Origin: Serinibacter arcticus
GTDB taxonomy: Bacteria > Actinomycetota > Actinomycetes > Actinomycetales > Beutenbergiaceae
DNA: 64,000 nt
Direction of reading: 5' to 3'
Assembly: GCF_004786095.1 (NCBI RefSeq)
Contig: NZ_RHPJ01000005.1
Location: 113,622-177,621 of the forward strand
Below the pieces are notes generated by a model, which was not told where the DNA came from, did no database searches, and was given only the letters and a program-made list of their open reading frames with translations. Of this stretch, positions 16,908-25,618 are shown piece by piece. The position numbers and the translations under genes were made by a program. Each line of letters opens with the position of its first letter. The first letter of the stretch is position 1.

Positions 16908-17931
16908 CGCGGGGGACCGCCGTCCGGGCCACGAGTGCCTCGATCAGCTCACGCGAGGTGTGGCGCGCCCGGCCGGGGCCCACCGGCGCCAGCAGCAGCC
17001 GGTGCGCCAGGACGGGGACGGCGAGGGCGGCGACGTCGTCGGGCACCACGAAGTCGCGTCCCTCCATCGCGGCGGAGGCGCGCGCGGCGCGGCTGAGGTG
17101 GAGCGCGGCGCGGGGCGAGGCGCCCAGCAGGACCTCGGGCAGCGACCGCGTCGCGCGGACGAGGCTGAGGAGGTACTCGCGCACCTGCGGTGCGACGTGG
17201 ACGCGGGCGACGGCGTCGGCCAGGCGCGCGACGCCGTCGCCGTCCGTCACCTGCCGCACGAGGTCCATGGGATCGACGCTCTGGCGGTCCTCGAGCATCG
17301 CGAGCTCGGCCTCGCGACCCGGGTAGCCGATCGTCGTCTGGGCGAGGAAGCGGTCGCGCTGCGCCTCGGGGAGGGGGTAGGTGCCCTCCATCTCGACCGG
17401 GTTCTGGGTCGCGAGCACGAGGAAGGGACGCGTGAGCGGGTAGGTCGTGCCGTCGACCGAGACCTGGCTCTCCTCCATCGCCTCCAGCAGCGCGGACTGC
17501 GTGCGGGGCGAGGCGCGGTTGATCTCGTCGGCCACCACGATCGAGGCGAACACCGGACCCGGGCGGAACTCGAACTCGGAGGTGACGCGGTTGTAGATGC
17601 TCACGCCGGTGACGTCGCTCGGCATCAGGTCGGGTGTGAACTGCACGCGCGAGACCGGCGCGTCCACCGCGCGGGAGAGCGCCTTCGCGAGGCTCGTCTT
17701 GCCGGTGCCCGGGACGTCCTCGATGAGCAGGTGGCCCTCGCTCAGCAGGCAGACGACGGCGAGCCGGACCACGTCCTCCTTGCCCACCAGCACGCGCGAG
17801 ACCTCGACGCAGATGTCCTCCGCCGTCTCCGCGACCTCGCGCACGGCGGCCGACGTGGGGCGGCGGGGTGGCGGAAGCCGGACGGCGGAGGGCGGGACGA
17901 CGGCGTCCTGGCTCGTGTCCTGACTCGTCAC
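16894..17931 (-). CDS. MoxR-family AAA+ ATPase
   Basis: A 345-residue AAA+ ATPase. Walker A is DVPGTGKTSLAKAL, Walker B is IVVADEINRASPRTQSALLE, sensor 1 is LATQNPVEMEGTYPLPEAQ, and sensor 2 lies in GASPRAALHL. MoxR proteins act as chaperones that mature or activate partner complexes, usually through a vWA protein, here most likely the DUF58 product. The GTG at 17931 follows GAGGGAG by about eight bases; a longer reading through the arginine deiminase promoter is not supported. First gene of a three-gene leftward operon. Confidence 0.93.
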   Translation of the reverse strand: MTSQDTSQDAVVPPSAVRLPPPRRPTSAAVREVAETAEDICVEVSRVLVGKEDVVRLAVVCLLSEGHLLIEDVPGTGKTSLAKALSRAVDAPVSRVQFTPDLMPSDVTGVSIYNRVTSEFEFRPGPVFASIVVADEINRASPRTQSALLEAMEESQVSVDGTTYPLTRPFLVLATQNPVEMEGTYPLPEAQRDRFLAQTTIGYPGREAELAMLEDRQSVDPMDLVRQVTDGDGVARLADAVARVHVAPQVREYLLSLVRATRSLPEVLLGASPRAALHLSRAARASAAMEGRDFVVPDDVAALAVPVLAHRLLLAPVGPGRARHTSRELIEALVARTAVPRGERR

Positions 17932-18051
17932 TGGCACTCCCTCGTGAGGTGAGCGACCACGTGCTCCGGCGCTCGGGACCTCCAGTCTCGCAAACATCCG
18001 ACCGAGGTGCGGCGCCGGGACCGGACGGATCCGGACGAAACATCGGCGCAC

Positions 18052-18057
18052 TACGGT
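18052..18057 (+). promoter_or_regulatory. Probable -10 (TACGGT) of the arginine deiminase gene
   Basis: TACGGT lies in the moxR-arcA divergent gap. With a start point about seven bases on, it would give a leader of about 45 bases that includes the GGAGGGAG ribosome binding site before the GTG at 18109. It matches the commonest -10 form in this window. Confidence 0.4.
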
Positions 18058-18108
18058 GGCACCACGCCAGGTCCGGTCGTCGGGCCGTTCGCGTGGAGGG
18101 AGACGCTC

Positions 18109-19338
18109 GTGCTGGGAGTGCACTCGGAGGTCGGACGCCTCGCCCAGGTCGTGCTGCACGAGCCGGGCCTCGAGCTCTACCGGCTCACGCCGAGCAACGT
18201 GGACGGGCTGCTCTTCGACGACGTGATGTGGGTCGAGCGCGCGCAGGAGGAGCACCGCGGGTTCCAGCAGGCGCTGCGCGACCGCGGTGTCGCGGTCCAC
18301 CTGTTCCGCGACCTCGTCACCACCGCGGTGGATCAGCCGGGCGCGCGCGACTTCGTGCAGACCGAGCTCGTCACCGCGCAGCAGTTCGGCGGCGGCCTGG
18401 AGCGCCACCTCAACGAGCTCGTCGGCGAGATGCCGGCGGCCGACCTCGCCGCGCTGCTCATCGGCGGACTCCTCAAGCGGGAGGCGGCCGAGCACCTCAC
18501 GCGCGCCTCGAGCCTGCTGCTGTCGGTGATGGACGACGACGACTTCCTCCTCAGCCCGCTCCCCAACCACCTCTACCAGCGCGACAACAGCGCGTGGATC
18601 TACGGCGGTGTCGCGATCAACCCGATGGCGAAGCTCGCGCGCCAGCGCGAGGGTCTGAACTCGCGGCTCGTGCTGCACCACCACCCGCTGTTCGCGGACC
18701 AGGACTTCACCGTCTACCGCGGGGACGACTCCGCCCACCACGCCCCGGCGACCGTCGAGGGCGGCGACATCCTCGTCGTCGGGAACCGCACGATCCTCAT
18801 CGGCCTCGGCGAGCGCACGGCACCGCAGGGGGTCGAGGCGCTGGCGCACGCGCTGTTCGCGAGCGACGCCGTCGACCGCATCATCGTGGTCGAGCTGCCG
18901 AACACCCGCGCGTTCATGCACCTGGACACCGCGATGACGATGATCGACGTCGACGCGTTCAGCGTCTACCCCTACCTCCCCACGACGCTGCGCTCCTACA
19001 CGCTGGTCGCGCAGCGCGGCGGGGCGCCCGGCGACTTCACCGTCAGCGAGAACAGTGAGCTGTTCCCCGTGATCGCGGACGCGATCGGCGTCGAGCGCAT
19101 CCGCGTGCTCCAGGCACCGACCGACACGTTCGAGGCCGCGCGCGAGCAGTGGGACGACGGCAACAACTTCCTGGCCGTCTCACCCGGCGTCGTGCTCGGG
19201 TACGAGCGGAACACCACCACCAACCGCTACCTCGCCGACCAGGGCATCGAGGTCGTGCCCCTGGTCGGCTCGGAGCTCGGGCGCGGGCGCGGCGGGCCGC
19301 GGTGCATGAGCTGCCCGATCGAGCGCGCGGCGGTCTAG
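18109..19338 (+). CDS. arcA: Arginine deiminase
   Basis: A 409-residue guanidino-group hydrolase that converts arginine to citrulline and ammonia in the cytoplasm. The family blocks are all present: VVLHEPGLELYRLTP, PNHLYQRDNSAWIYGG, TVEGGDILVVGNRT, FMHLDTAMTMID, and the catalytic cysteine Cys399 in GGPRCMSCPIER. Length equals that of classic ADI enzymes. The GTG at 18109 is chosen because GGAGGGAG sits six bases before it and translation then begins VLGVHSEVGRLAQVVLHEPG, as in homologues; the frame is open further upstream. No ornithine carbamoyltransferase, carbamate kinase or antiporter gene lies next to it, so it is a stand-alone arcA. Confidence 0.95.
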   Translation: MLGVHSEVGRLAQVVLHEPGLELYRLTPSNVDGLLFDDVMWVERAQEEHRGFQQALRDRGVAVHLFRDLVTTAVDQPGARDFVQTELVTAQQFGGGLERHLNELVGEMPAADLAALLIGGLLKREAAEHLTRASSLLLSVMDDDDFLLSPLPNHLYQRDNSAWIYGGVAINPMAKLARQREGLNSRLVLHHHPLFADQDFTVYRGDDSAHHAPATVEGGDILVVGNRTILIGLGERTAPQGVEALAHALFASDAVDRIIVVELPNTRAFMHLDTAMTMIDVDAFSVYPYLPTTLRSYTLVAQRGGAPGDFTVSENSELFPVIADAIGVERIRVLQAPTDTFEAAREQWDDGNNFLAVSPGVVLGYERNTTTNRYLADQGIEVVPLVGSELGRGRGGPRCMSCPIERAAV

Positions 19339-19418
19339 CCGCCCCGGCTGAGGCGCCGGGCGCGACCGTCATCCCCGGGAGGGAGGAGCGCCCGCGCGCC
19401 GCGCGGCAGGATCGACCC

Positions 19419-19916
19419 GTGACCGATCCCCTGACCTCCCCTCCCGCGGTCGTGCCCGACGGCGATGACTGGGTTCCCGCCTCGACGCGCCTCGTGCGGG
19501 CGCGCATCGTGACCGCGCTGGTCGTGACGCCGCTGCCGATCGCGGCGGGGGCGGTGCTCGCCACGCTCGTCTCGCCGTGGTGGTGGTTCCTCGCGGCCCC
19601 GTTCGCGCTCGGCCTCGCCTCGACGCTGCTGCGCAGCCGTCGCTACGTCGCCGCCCTCGGCCACGTCGAGCGGGCGGAGGAGCTGGTGGTGCGCGAGGGG
19701 CTGTGGAGCCGCACGGCGACCGTCATCCCCTACGGGCGGCTGCAGTACGTCACCCTCACCGAGGGGCCCATCGACACGCGGTTCGGGCTGGCGAAGCTCG
19801 AGGTCCACACCGCGGCGAGCGGCTCGACCACCGTGCCGGGGCTGCCGGTCGCCGACGCCCGGGCACTGCGCTCGCGGTTGTCGCGGCGCACGCGCGGACG
19901 GGACGAGGGCCTGTGA
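19419..19916 (+). CDS. Bacterial PH-domain (bPH2/DUF304) membrane protein, YdbS-like
   Basis: A 165-residue protein with two membrane helices at about residues 27-65 (IVTALVVTPLPIAAGAVLA and WWWFLAAPFALGLASTLL), then one bPH2 domain containing LVVREGLWSRTATVIPYGRL, the usual turn in which a sequence called 'gvl/glw' precedes the strand. It is coupled by a GTGA overlap to the larger multi-PH protein, the same pairing as YdbS/YdbT of Bacillus, where the pair affects resistance to membrane-active compounds. No clear ribosome binding site precedes the GTG; CAGGAT six bases upstream may be a weak leaderless -10. Confidence 0.8.
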   Translation: MTDPLTSPPAVVPDGDDWVPASTRLVRARIVTALVVTPLPIAAGAVLATLVSPWWWFLAAPFALGLASTLLRSRRYVAALGHVERAEELVVREGLWSRTATVIPYGRLQYVTLTEGPIDTRFGLAKLEVHTAASGSTTVPGLPVADARALRSRLSRRTRGRDEGL

Positions 19917-21505
19917 CGGCCCCGTCGCCGCGCGTCGACGACGAGGCGAGCGTCCCGGACGACGACGAGCACCTCCCCGACCCCGGTGACCCGCGCTGGC
20001 AGCGTCGCCCGCTGCGCTCCCTCGTCGTGCAGTGCGTGCGGACCCTGCTGACGAGCGGCGCGCTCGTGGCGTGGATCTGGCGCAACGAGATCGAGGGCTG
20101 GGTCCGGGGCGAGGAGCTCGAGGTGGGCTTCGCCGTCGTGGCCGGAGGCGTGGTGCTCGGCGTCGCGCTCCTGATCGTGATCGGCCACGCGGCCGGGTGG
20201 CACCGCTACCGGTTCGCGGTCACCGACCACGGCCTGCACGTCCGCAGCGGCGTCCTGAGCACCGTCGCCACCACCTATGCGCCCGAGCGGATCGACGGCG
20301 TCGAGATCCGCGAGCCTCTCCTGGAGCGGATCGCGGGACTTGCGACGCTCAAGGTCGAGGTCTCGGGCGGCGGCACGTCCGGCACCGAGATCCCCGGACT
20401 GCCCCTCGAGGCGGCGCGCGCGTGGCGCTCCCGGCTGCTCGAGCACCGTCACGAGGTCGTCGCGAAGCGGGTCGCCGCGGGGGTCGCGACGGCGGGCACC
20501 TCACCCGGGGCCGACGGGGACGACGGCGACGACGGCGACGGCGACGGCGACGGCGTCAGCAACGGTGCCGGTGCCGACGCCGCCGCGGCGCCCCCCGAGG
20601 ACCGGGGCCGGCTCGTCCTCGCCCTCGGCCCGGACCGCGCGCGCCGCTACACGCTGCGGTCGGTGCAGCCGTGGCTCGCCGCCGCCGCGTGCCTCGTCTT
20701 CTTCGTCCTCGCCGTCCTGGACGCGATCCAGGGCGGTGTCGCGGCGGCCATCGGCCTCGTGATCGCGGCGGGCGCCGCGGGCGTGGGTGCGGTGCGCAGC
20801 GCGATCGAGCGGTGGCGGCGGGTGGCGACCTGGGAGGTGCACGACGCGGGCGGCGACCTCGCCGTGAGTCGCGGCAGGTTGAACCGCCGTCGCACGACCG
20901 TCAGGGCGGGCCGCGTCTCGGCGATCGACCTCTCGCAGGGCCCGATCGATCGCCGCTCGGGGTGGTGGACCCTGACGGTGTCGGTCACGGCGCTCGGGTC
21001 GTCCACGGGCGAGGACGGCGCCGGCACGGTCGCCGTCGCCGCGTCGGTCGACGAGGTCGTCCCGCTCGTCGCCACCCTGATGTCGGGCCTGGACGAGGCG
21101 ATGCTGACCGAGGTGCGGACGGCCCTGCGGGCGGCGAGACCGCCGTCGACCTGGATCGGGTCGCAGCGCTACGGGCGCCTGCTCGCCCCGATCTCGTGGG
21201 AGAGCCACGGGCTGCTCGTGGACGCCTCCCACGTCCTGTCGCGGACGGGACGCTGGACGCGGTCGGTGCGGGTGATCGACCGCGCGCGCATCCAGACGAC
21301 GGCGCTCGAGCAGGATCCTCGCGATCGCCGGCACGGCGGCGCCAACCTGACCGTCCACCTGCCGCCGGGCCCGGTGGCCCGCACCGTCTGGCCGTACCTG
21401 GAGCTCGAGCGGGCGACGGCGCTGCGCGACGAGCTCGTCCTCAGCCGGCCGCGGGGCGACGCGCGCCGGGCCGAGGGCGGGGCTCGGCCCGGGCCGGTCG
21501 CGTGA
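19913..21505 (+). CDS. Multi-PH-domain membrane protein, YdbT-like
   Basis: A 530-residue membrane protein with paired hydrophobic helices near residues 38-90, again near 255-300, and repeated bPH2 (DUF304) domains. The domain turns are visible as HVRSGVLSTVATTYAPERID (about residue 110), LAVSRGRLNRRRTTVRAGRV (about 320) and LLVDASHVLSRTGRWTRSVR (about 430). A low-complexity Asp/Gly linker with the DNA repeat GACGGCGAC separates the first and second units. It is translated with the preceding YdbS-like gene (GTGA overlap). The pair probably forms a membrane complex, perhaps for envelope protection; that role is inferred from Bacillus. Confidence 0.82.
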   Translation: MTAPSPRVDDEASVPDDDEHLPDPGDPRWQRRPLRSLVVQCVRTLLTSGALVAWIWRNEIEGWVRGEELEVGFAVVAGGVVLGVALLIVIGHAAGWHRYRFAVTDHGLHVRSGVLSTVATTYAPERIDGVEIREPLLERIAGLATLKVEVSGGGTSGTEIPGLPLEAARAWRSRLLEHRHEVVAKRVAAGVATAGTSPGADGDDGDDGDGDGDGVSNGAGADAAAAPPEDRGRLVLALGPDRARRYTLRSVQPWLAAAACLVFFVLAVLDAIQGGVAAAIGLVIAAGAAGVGAVRSAIERWRRVATWEVHDAGGDLAVSRGRLNRRRTTVRAGRVSAIDLSQGPIDRRSGWWTLTVSVTALGSSTGEDGAGTVAVAASVDEVVPLVATLMSGLDEAMLTEVRTALRAARPPSTWIGSQRYGRLLAPISWESHGLLVDASHVLSRTGRWTRSVRVIDRARIQTTALEQDPRDRRHGGANLTVHLPPGPVARTVWPYLELERATALRDELVLSRPRGDARRAEGGARPGPVA

Positions 21506-22037
21506 GCCACAGCCCGACGGCGAGCGCCGCACCCCACGCGAGGAACAGCGGGTCCCACAGCCACGCGTGACCGATCACGGCGGGGCGGTCGATCGGGCCG
21601 CCGACCTCGATCACGCCGGCGAGCACGAGGTTGCTCACGACCGTGTTCGCCCCGCCCCACACGACGAGCACCCCGGAGCCGAGCCAGGAGAGCGCGCGGA
21701 GCAGCCGGCGCCACCGGGCACGGGAGTCGGTGCCGGTGCGGGCGCCGGTGCCGGCCACGAGGGCGAGCGGGGCGAGGGCCGCGACGACCTTCACGAGCAC
21801 GACCGGCGCGAGGAGCCAGAGCCGACCGTCGAACGTCGTCAGGACCTGTTCGCCCAGGGTCTCGAGCAACCAGGTCCCGCCCAGCATCCAGAAGGCGCTG
21901 AACCCGGCGTGCACCAGGCCGAGCACCGCGGCCGTGACGACGGCGGCCCGCGCCGGCCCCGACGTCGGGGCCGCGCGCATCGACGGGGTACCGGTGCTCA
22001 TGCCTCCCACCCTGCCGGTGTTGGCGGCACCAAACAT
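21441..22037 (-). CDS. DUF3995-like four-helix membrane protein
   Basis: A 198-residue membrane protein with four hydrophobic segments: AAVVTAAVLGLVHAGFSAFW, LWLLAPVVLVKVVAALAPLA, LSWLGSGVLVVWGGANTVVS and LWDPLFLAWGAALAVGLWL. This matches the DUF3995 type of small actinobacterial membrane proteins with no known function. The ATG at 22037 is taken because GGGAGG lies six bases before it; the ATG at 22001 is an alternative, but its GGGAGG is only one base away. The 3' end overlaps the 3' end of the PH-domain gene by 65 bases on the opposite strand, an unusually long convergent overlap. Confidence 0.72.
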   Translation of the reverse strand: MFGAANTGRVGGMSTGTPSMRAAPTSGPARAAVVTAAVLGLVHAGFSAFWMLGGTWLLETLGEQVLTTFDGRLWLLAPVVLVKVVAALAPLALVAGTGARTGTDSRARWRRLLRALSWLGSGVLVVWGGANTVVSNLVLAGVIEVGGPIDRPAVIGHAWLWDPLFLAWGAALAVGLWLTRPARAEPRPRPGARRPAAG

Positions 22038-22090
22038 CGGGGACCTCCCTGGCTCCCACCCCGAACCTCGCGCGGTGCCAGACTGCGGGC

Positions 22091-22585
22091 ATGGCCGTCG
22101 ATCCGCTCCGCACGCTGCTGCACGGCGAGCGGGCGCAGCTCGCCGCGCGGCTCGACACGCACCGCGAGGGGTTGCGCGCGAGCCTCGACGGCCTGTCCGA
22201 GATCGAGGCGCGGCACCAGTTCGTGCCGTCCGCGACGACGCTGCTCGGGATCCTCGCGCACGTCACCTACGGCGAGCAGATCTGGTCCGTCGAGGCCGTG
22301 CTCGGGACACCGCGTCGCGAGCTCGGGCTGCCGCCGACCGCGGCGGACCCGTTCGACGTGCCGGAGTCCCTGACGATCGCCACGGCGCTCGGGGCGCACG
22401 CGGCCGCCGTCGAGCGATCCGACGAGATCCTCGCGCGGCGCGGGCTCGACGACGTCGTCACCGGCCACCGCCTCGGGCCCCTGACCGTGCGGTGGATCAT
22501 GCTCCACCTCGTCAGCGAGATGGCCCAGCACCACGGGCACGCCGACATCCTGCGCGAGCAGGTGCTCGCGCTCCGCAGGCGCTGA
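22091..22585 (+). CDS. DinB-fold (DUF664-type) protein
   Basis: A 164-residue four-helix DinB-like protein. The metal-site histidines appear as His57 in GILAHVTYGEQIW and the cluster MAQHHGHADILREQ near residue 145, the usual pattern of DUF664 and related thiol-dependent transferases. In actinobacteria such proteins often use mycothiol or ergothioneine, for example in detoxification; the substrate here is unknown. It is transcribed alone and has a weak CAGACT six bases before the ATG. A second, more distant DinB-like protein is encoded at 26646. Confidence 0.85.
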   Translation: MAVDPLRTLLHGERAQLAARLDTHREGLRASLDGLSEIEARHQFVPSATTLLGILAHVTYGEQIWSVEAVLGTPRRELGLPPTAADPFDVPESLTIATALGAHAAAVERSDEILARRGLDDVVTGHRLGPLTVRWIMLHLVSEMAQHHGHADILREQVLALRRR

Positions 22586-22638
22586 GCGCGGCCGACCCTC
22601 ACGCGAGGCGAACCTGGGCCTCACCCGCCCGCCGTCGG

Positions 22639-22644
22639 TAGGGT
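22639..22644 (+). promoter_or_regulatory. Leaderless-type -10 (TAGGGT) for the gene at 22651
   Basis: TAGGGT, then six bases, then GTG at 22651, with no ribosome binding site. Probably also drives the GTGA-coupled DoxX-like gene. Confidence 0.55.
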
Positions 22645-22650
22645 CGAACG

Positions 22651-23490
22651 GTGGCACCTCCTCCCCCTCACGTGCTGGACCTCTTCGCGGTCCCCGACCT
22701 CCTGACCTCGCTCCCCGGCGGTCAGGGTGGCAGCGTGCTCGCGGGCGATCTGGTGCTGAGCCCCGGCCGCGACGCCGCCGTCCAGCGGTGGCTCAGCCCG
22801 GTGCTGGCCCGGTTCGCGTACGAGCTGGACATGTCCCCGAGCCGCCGCGGCTTCCGCGTGGCGATGCCCGTCCCGGCGCGCGACGGCGAGTGGGTCGTCG
22901 ACGGCTGGGCCGCGAGCCGGTACGAGTCGGGCACGACGGCGTGCCACGACCTCGACGTCATCCTCGCCGCCGGCCGGCTGCTCCACGCGCGGTTCGCCTC
23001 GCTCGTCCCGCACCGCCCCGACGTGCTCGACACCCGCACCGACCGCTGGGCCCGCGCCGAGCGCCAGGCGTTCGGCGACGTCCCGCTGGCCGCCGACGCG
23101 CTCGACATCCCGCTCGTGGAGCGCGTCGTGGCCGAGCTCGCCGAGGCCGGGCTGACGCTGGCCGACCGCGAGGGCCCGGCGGACCTCGGCCGCGACCAGC
23201 TCGTGCACGCCGACCTCGCCGGCAACGTGCTGCTGGACGCGGCGGGCGCGGCCGTCGTCATCGACGTCGCGCCCTCCTGGCGCCCGCAGCGCTGGGCCGA
23301 GGCCGTGTGCGTGCTCGACGCCGTGATGTGGCACGGCGCGCCGCCGGCCGCGCTGGCGGACTGGCGCCTCGGCGTCGACCGCGTGGCGATGCTCCGCGCC
23401 CTGCTGTTCCGGCTGCTCTCGGACATCCCGCTCCGGCCCCGGCCGTACGAGACGGTGCTCGACACGATCTCGCGCGGGGTGCGGGCGTGA
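22651..23490 (+). CDS. TIGR02569-type kinase-fold protein
   Basis: A 279-residue protein resembling the actinobacterial TIGR02569 group, a divergent branch of aminoglycoside phosphotransferase/choline kinase-like folds. The catalytic-loop remnant is LVHADLAGNVLLD (HxDxxxxN) near residue 190, and AAVVIDVAPSWRP supplies the following Asp of the metal-binding 'IDV' segment. Both key residues are therefore present. No substrate is known for the group. The GTG start is supported by TAGGGT six bases upstream. It overlaps the next gene by GTGA, so the two are co-translated. Confidence 0.8.
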   Translation: MAPPPPHVLDLFAVPDLLTSLPGGQGGSVLAGDLVLSPGRDAAVQRWLSPVLARFAYELDMSPSRRGFRVAMPVPARDGEWVVDGWAASRYESGTTACHDLDVILAAGRLLHARFASLVPHRPDVLDTRTDRWARAERQAFGDVPLAADALDIPLVERVVAELAEAGLTLADREGPADLGRDQLVHADLAGNVLLDAAGAAVVIDVAPSWRPQRWAEAVCVLDAVMWHGAPPAALADWRLGVDRVAMLRALLFRLLSDIPLRPRPYETVLDTISRGVRA

Positions 23491-23930
23491 GCGGTGTCGG
23501 CGGGATTTCCGTGACGCACGTCGCCCGGGCGGTCGGACAGGTGGCGATGGGCGGCGTCATGCTCGCCGCCGGGACGGCGCACCTCACCCGGACCCGCGGG
23601 TACCGGGTCGCCGTCCCCGCGTGGTTCCCCGGCGACCCCGACCGCGTGATCGTGGCCTCCGGCGTGGTGGAGATCGCGCTCGGTGCGGCGCTGGCGGCGA
23701 CCTGGCGGCAGCCGGCGCGCGCCTGGGTCGGCCTGGGGACCGCGGCGTTCCTCGTCGCGGTCTGGCCGGGCAACGTCTCGCAGTACCTCGAGCAGCGCGA
23801 CGCCGGCGCGATGCTCGACTCCGACGCCAAGCGCCTGGTCCGGCTGCCGCTCCAGGTCCCGCTCATCGCGTGGGCGCTGGCGGCCGGGGACGTGCAGCGC
23901 GTGCTGGGGCCGCGCCTCCTGCCTCGATGA
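23487..23930 (+). CDS. DoxX-like small membrane protein
   Basis: A 147-residue membrane protein with about four hydrophobic helices: VGQVAMGGVMLAAGTAHLT, VIVASGVVEIALGAALAAT, AWVGLGTAAFLVAVWPGNVS and LPLQVPLIAWALAAGD. The AGTAHL segment and the 'PGNVSQY' turn are typical of DoxX-family relatives of unknown role. Its GTG overlaps the TGA of the TIGR02569-type gene. The function of DoxX proteins in actinobacteria has been linked to thiol/oxidative stress in mycobacteria, but nothing here tests that. Confidence 0.75.
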   Translation: MSGVGGISVTHVARAVGQVAMGGVMLAAGTAHLTRTRGYRVAVPAWFPGDPDRVIVASGVVEIALGAALAATWRQPARAWVGLGTAAFLVAVWPGNVSQYLEQRDAGAMLDSDAKRLVRLPLQVPLIAWALAAGDVQRVLGPRLLPR

Positions 23931-23994
23931 CGCCGTCGTCGAGCGCCTCGCGCCACGTCGGTCGGCGTGCGCGACGACGCGTCCGGCCACTCGT

Positions 23995-24000
23995 TACGAT
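23995..24000 (+). promoter_or_regulatory. Leaderless-type -10 (TACGAT) for the MOSC gene
   Basis: TACGAT is followed by GCCCGC and the ATG at 24007; no Shine-Dalgarno sequence is present. Confidence 0.55.
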
Positions 24001-24006
24001 GCCCGC

Positions 24007-24618
24007 ATGCCGCACCTCCTCGCCGTCTGCCGCGTGCACCAGCTCGTCCCCGACACCGGCTCGATCGGCATCAGCGGGATCGACAAGCGCCCCGTCGACG
24101 GGCCCGTGCGCGTCGGCCCGTACGGCCTGCGCGCCGACGTCCAGGCGGACCGCAAGCACCACGGCGGGCTCGACAAGGCGCTGTACGCCTACGCGCAGGA
24201 GGACGCCGACCACTGGGCGCAGCAGCTCGGTGACGACATCCCGCCCGGCGCCTTCGGCGAGAACCTCCGCACCGTCGGGATCGATGTCAACGACGCCCGG
24301 ATCGGCGAGATCTGGCGGATCGGCACCGACGTCGAGGTCCAGGTGACGATGCCGCGGACGCCGTGCGGCACGTTCGCGCGCCGGCTGGCGGGCCTGCTCG
24401 ACGGCGTGGAGGAGCGCGGCTGGGTGCGCCGGTTCTCCGACGAGCGGCGCCTCGGTCCCTACCTGCGCGTCCTCACGAACGGACGCATCGCCGCGGGCGA
24501 CGAGATCACCGTGCTCGAGCGCCCCGACGGGCCGAGCATCATCGACGTCTACCGCGCACCGCGGGCGGCCGCGGCGCGCCGCGTCGTGCCGAGCCTCGCT
24601 CCCGTTCCGGCCGACTAG
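24007..24618 (+). CDS. MOSC-domain protein, YiiM-like
   Basis: A 203-residue MOSC protein. The conserved block ADRKHHGGLDKALYAYAQED, then PGAFGENLRTVGID, and the thiol-bearing PRTPCGTFARRL with the conserved MOSC cysteine (Cys120) are all present. MOSC domains handle molybdenum cofactor sulfur; YiiM of E. coli, the closest stand-alone type, reduces N-hydroxylated bases such as 6-N-hydroxylaminopurine using molybdenum cofactor. That activity is a reasonable inference. Leaderless-type TACGAT upstream fixes the ATG. Its stop overlaps the stop of the convergent kinase-like gene by four bases. Confidence 0.87.
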   Translation: MPHLLAVCRVHQLVPDTGSIGISGIDKRPVDGPVRVGPYGLRADVQADRKHHGGLDKALYAYAQEDADHWAQQLGDDIPPGAFGENLRTVGIDVNDARIGEIWRIGTDVEVQVTMPRTPCGTFARRLAGLLDGVEERGWVRRFSDERRLGPYLRVLTNGRIAAGDEITVLERPDGPSIIDVYRAPRAAAARRVVPSLAPVPAD

Positions 24619-25127
24619 CCGCCGGGGCCCGGTGCCGCGTCTGACTCGGGCTCGGGCTCGGCGTCCAGGACGACGAGCGGTCCCTCGTCCGCCGTCGGCA
24701 CCTCGAACCCGGTGACGAACCGCCGCAGCGTCGCCTCGCTGATCACCACGTCGTCGGGTCCGGACCCCGTGCGCGCGGTCACGCGCGCGAGCAGCGTGGG
24801 CCACGGCACACGCAGGTACCAGGTCGTGGGGACGACGCCGACGGGTGCGAGCAGCTCCCGGTAGGCCGTGCGCAGCGCACGCTGCCAGAACGAGGTGTCC
24901 ACGACGACGTCGCGCCCCTCGCCCACCAGACCCACCAGCCGCTCCTGCACGGCCGCGTGCACGTCGTCCTGCGCGCCGTCCGGCAGCGGGTAGCCGAGGT
25001 AGCCGCGCCGCGCGGCCTCCTCGTCCCAGCCCAGGCGCACCCAGCCCTCGGCCTCGAGCCGGCGCGCCGTCGTCGACTTGCCCGACCCCGCGGGGCCGCA
25101 CAGCAGGATCACCCGGGATGCGCTCAC
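24615..25127 (-). CDS. P-loop kinase-like ATP-binding protein
   Basis: A 170-residue AAA_33-type P-loop protein. Walker A is GPAGSGKST at residues 11-19, the acidic DVVVDTSFWQRALRTAYRE block follows near residue 70, and TWYLRVPWPTLLARVTAR resembles the lid of small nucleoside or sugar kinases. Similar proteins include zeta-toxin-like and polynucleotide kinases, but no specific substrate is indicated. The GTG at 25127 overlaps the TGA of the upstream PPOX-family gene (GTGA), with another GTG three bases earlier as an alternative. The C-terminus is a Glu/Pro/Gly-rich tail. Confidence 0.8.
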   Translation of the reverse strand: MSASRVILLCGPAGSGKSTTARRLEAEGWVRLGWDEEAARRGYLGYPLPDGAQDDVHAAVQERLVGLVGEGRDVVVDTSFWQRALRTAYRELLAPVGVVPTTWYLRVPWPTLLARVTARTGSGPDDVVISEATLRRFVTGFEVPTADEGPLVVLDAEPEPESDAAPGPGG

Positions 25128-25561
25128 CACGCCGAGACGTGCTCCGGCTCGACCTCGATCAGGGTGGAGAACACCGCGGCGACGTCGTCCAGCGGCGAAC
25201 CGTAGGCCTCGAGCGCCTCGGCGTACTTGGTCTCGTACCTCTCGCGCACGCTGGTCAGCCACTGCGCGGTCGACCGCTCGGCGATGCGCGCCGGACCGCG
25301 CAGGATGACGAAGTCGTCCCCGAAGGATCCGCCCGCCTGCAGGTGCACGACGACGGTCGGGTGCCGCCGCACGTGCGCGACCTTCGCCGCGTCGGGCTTC
25401 GTCAGGATCGCGACGCGACCCTCGTGCCACAGGAACCAGACAGGGACGGCGCGAGGCTCACCCTCGGCCGTGGTCGTGACGATCCACGCGATGAGGTCCT
25501 GCTCCAGCATGCGCAGGGCCTTGGCGTGCACCGGGTCGTGGGGGTCGAGCAGCGCGCTCAC
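25124..25561 (-). CDS. PPOX-class (TIGR03667-like) flavin/F420 protein
   Basis: A 145-residue split-barrel protein resembling mycobacterial Rv3369 and the TIGR03667 group. Visible motifs are [40 protein letters not shown] and the final ALIEV-type strand ([10 protein letters not shown]). It probably binds F420 or FMN; no substrate is known. The GTG at 25561 is preceded by GGAGG at five bases, so, unlike many neighbours, it has a led message. It is translationally coupled to the following P-loop gene, and it is the second PPOX-class protein of this window. Confidence 0.82.
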   Translation of the reverse strand: MSALLDPHDPVHAKALRMLEQDLIAWIVTTTAEGEPRAVPVWFLWHEGRVAILTKPDAAKVAHVRRHPTVVVHLQAGGSFGDDFVILRGPARIAERSTAQWLTSVRERYETKYAEALEAYGSPLDDVAAVFSTLIEVEPEHVSAW

Positions 25562-25618
25562 GGTGGCCTCCGGTCGCTGTGGGCAGGGTCGGTCGGTGGC
25601 TGCACGCTACGCCCCACC

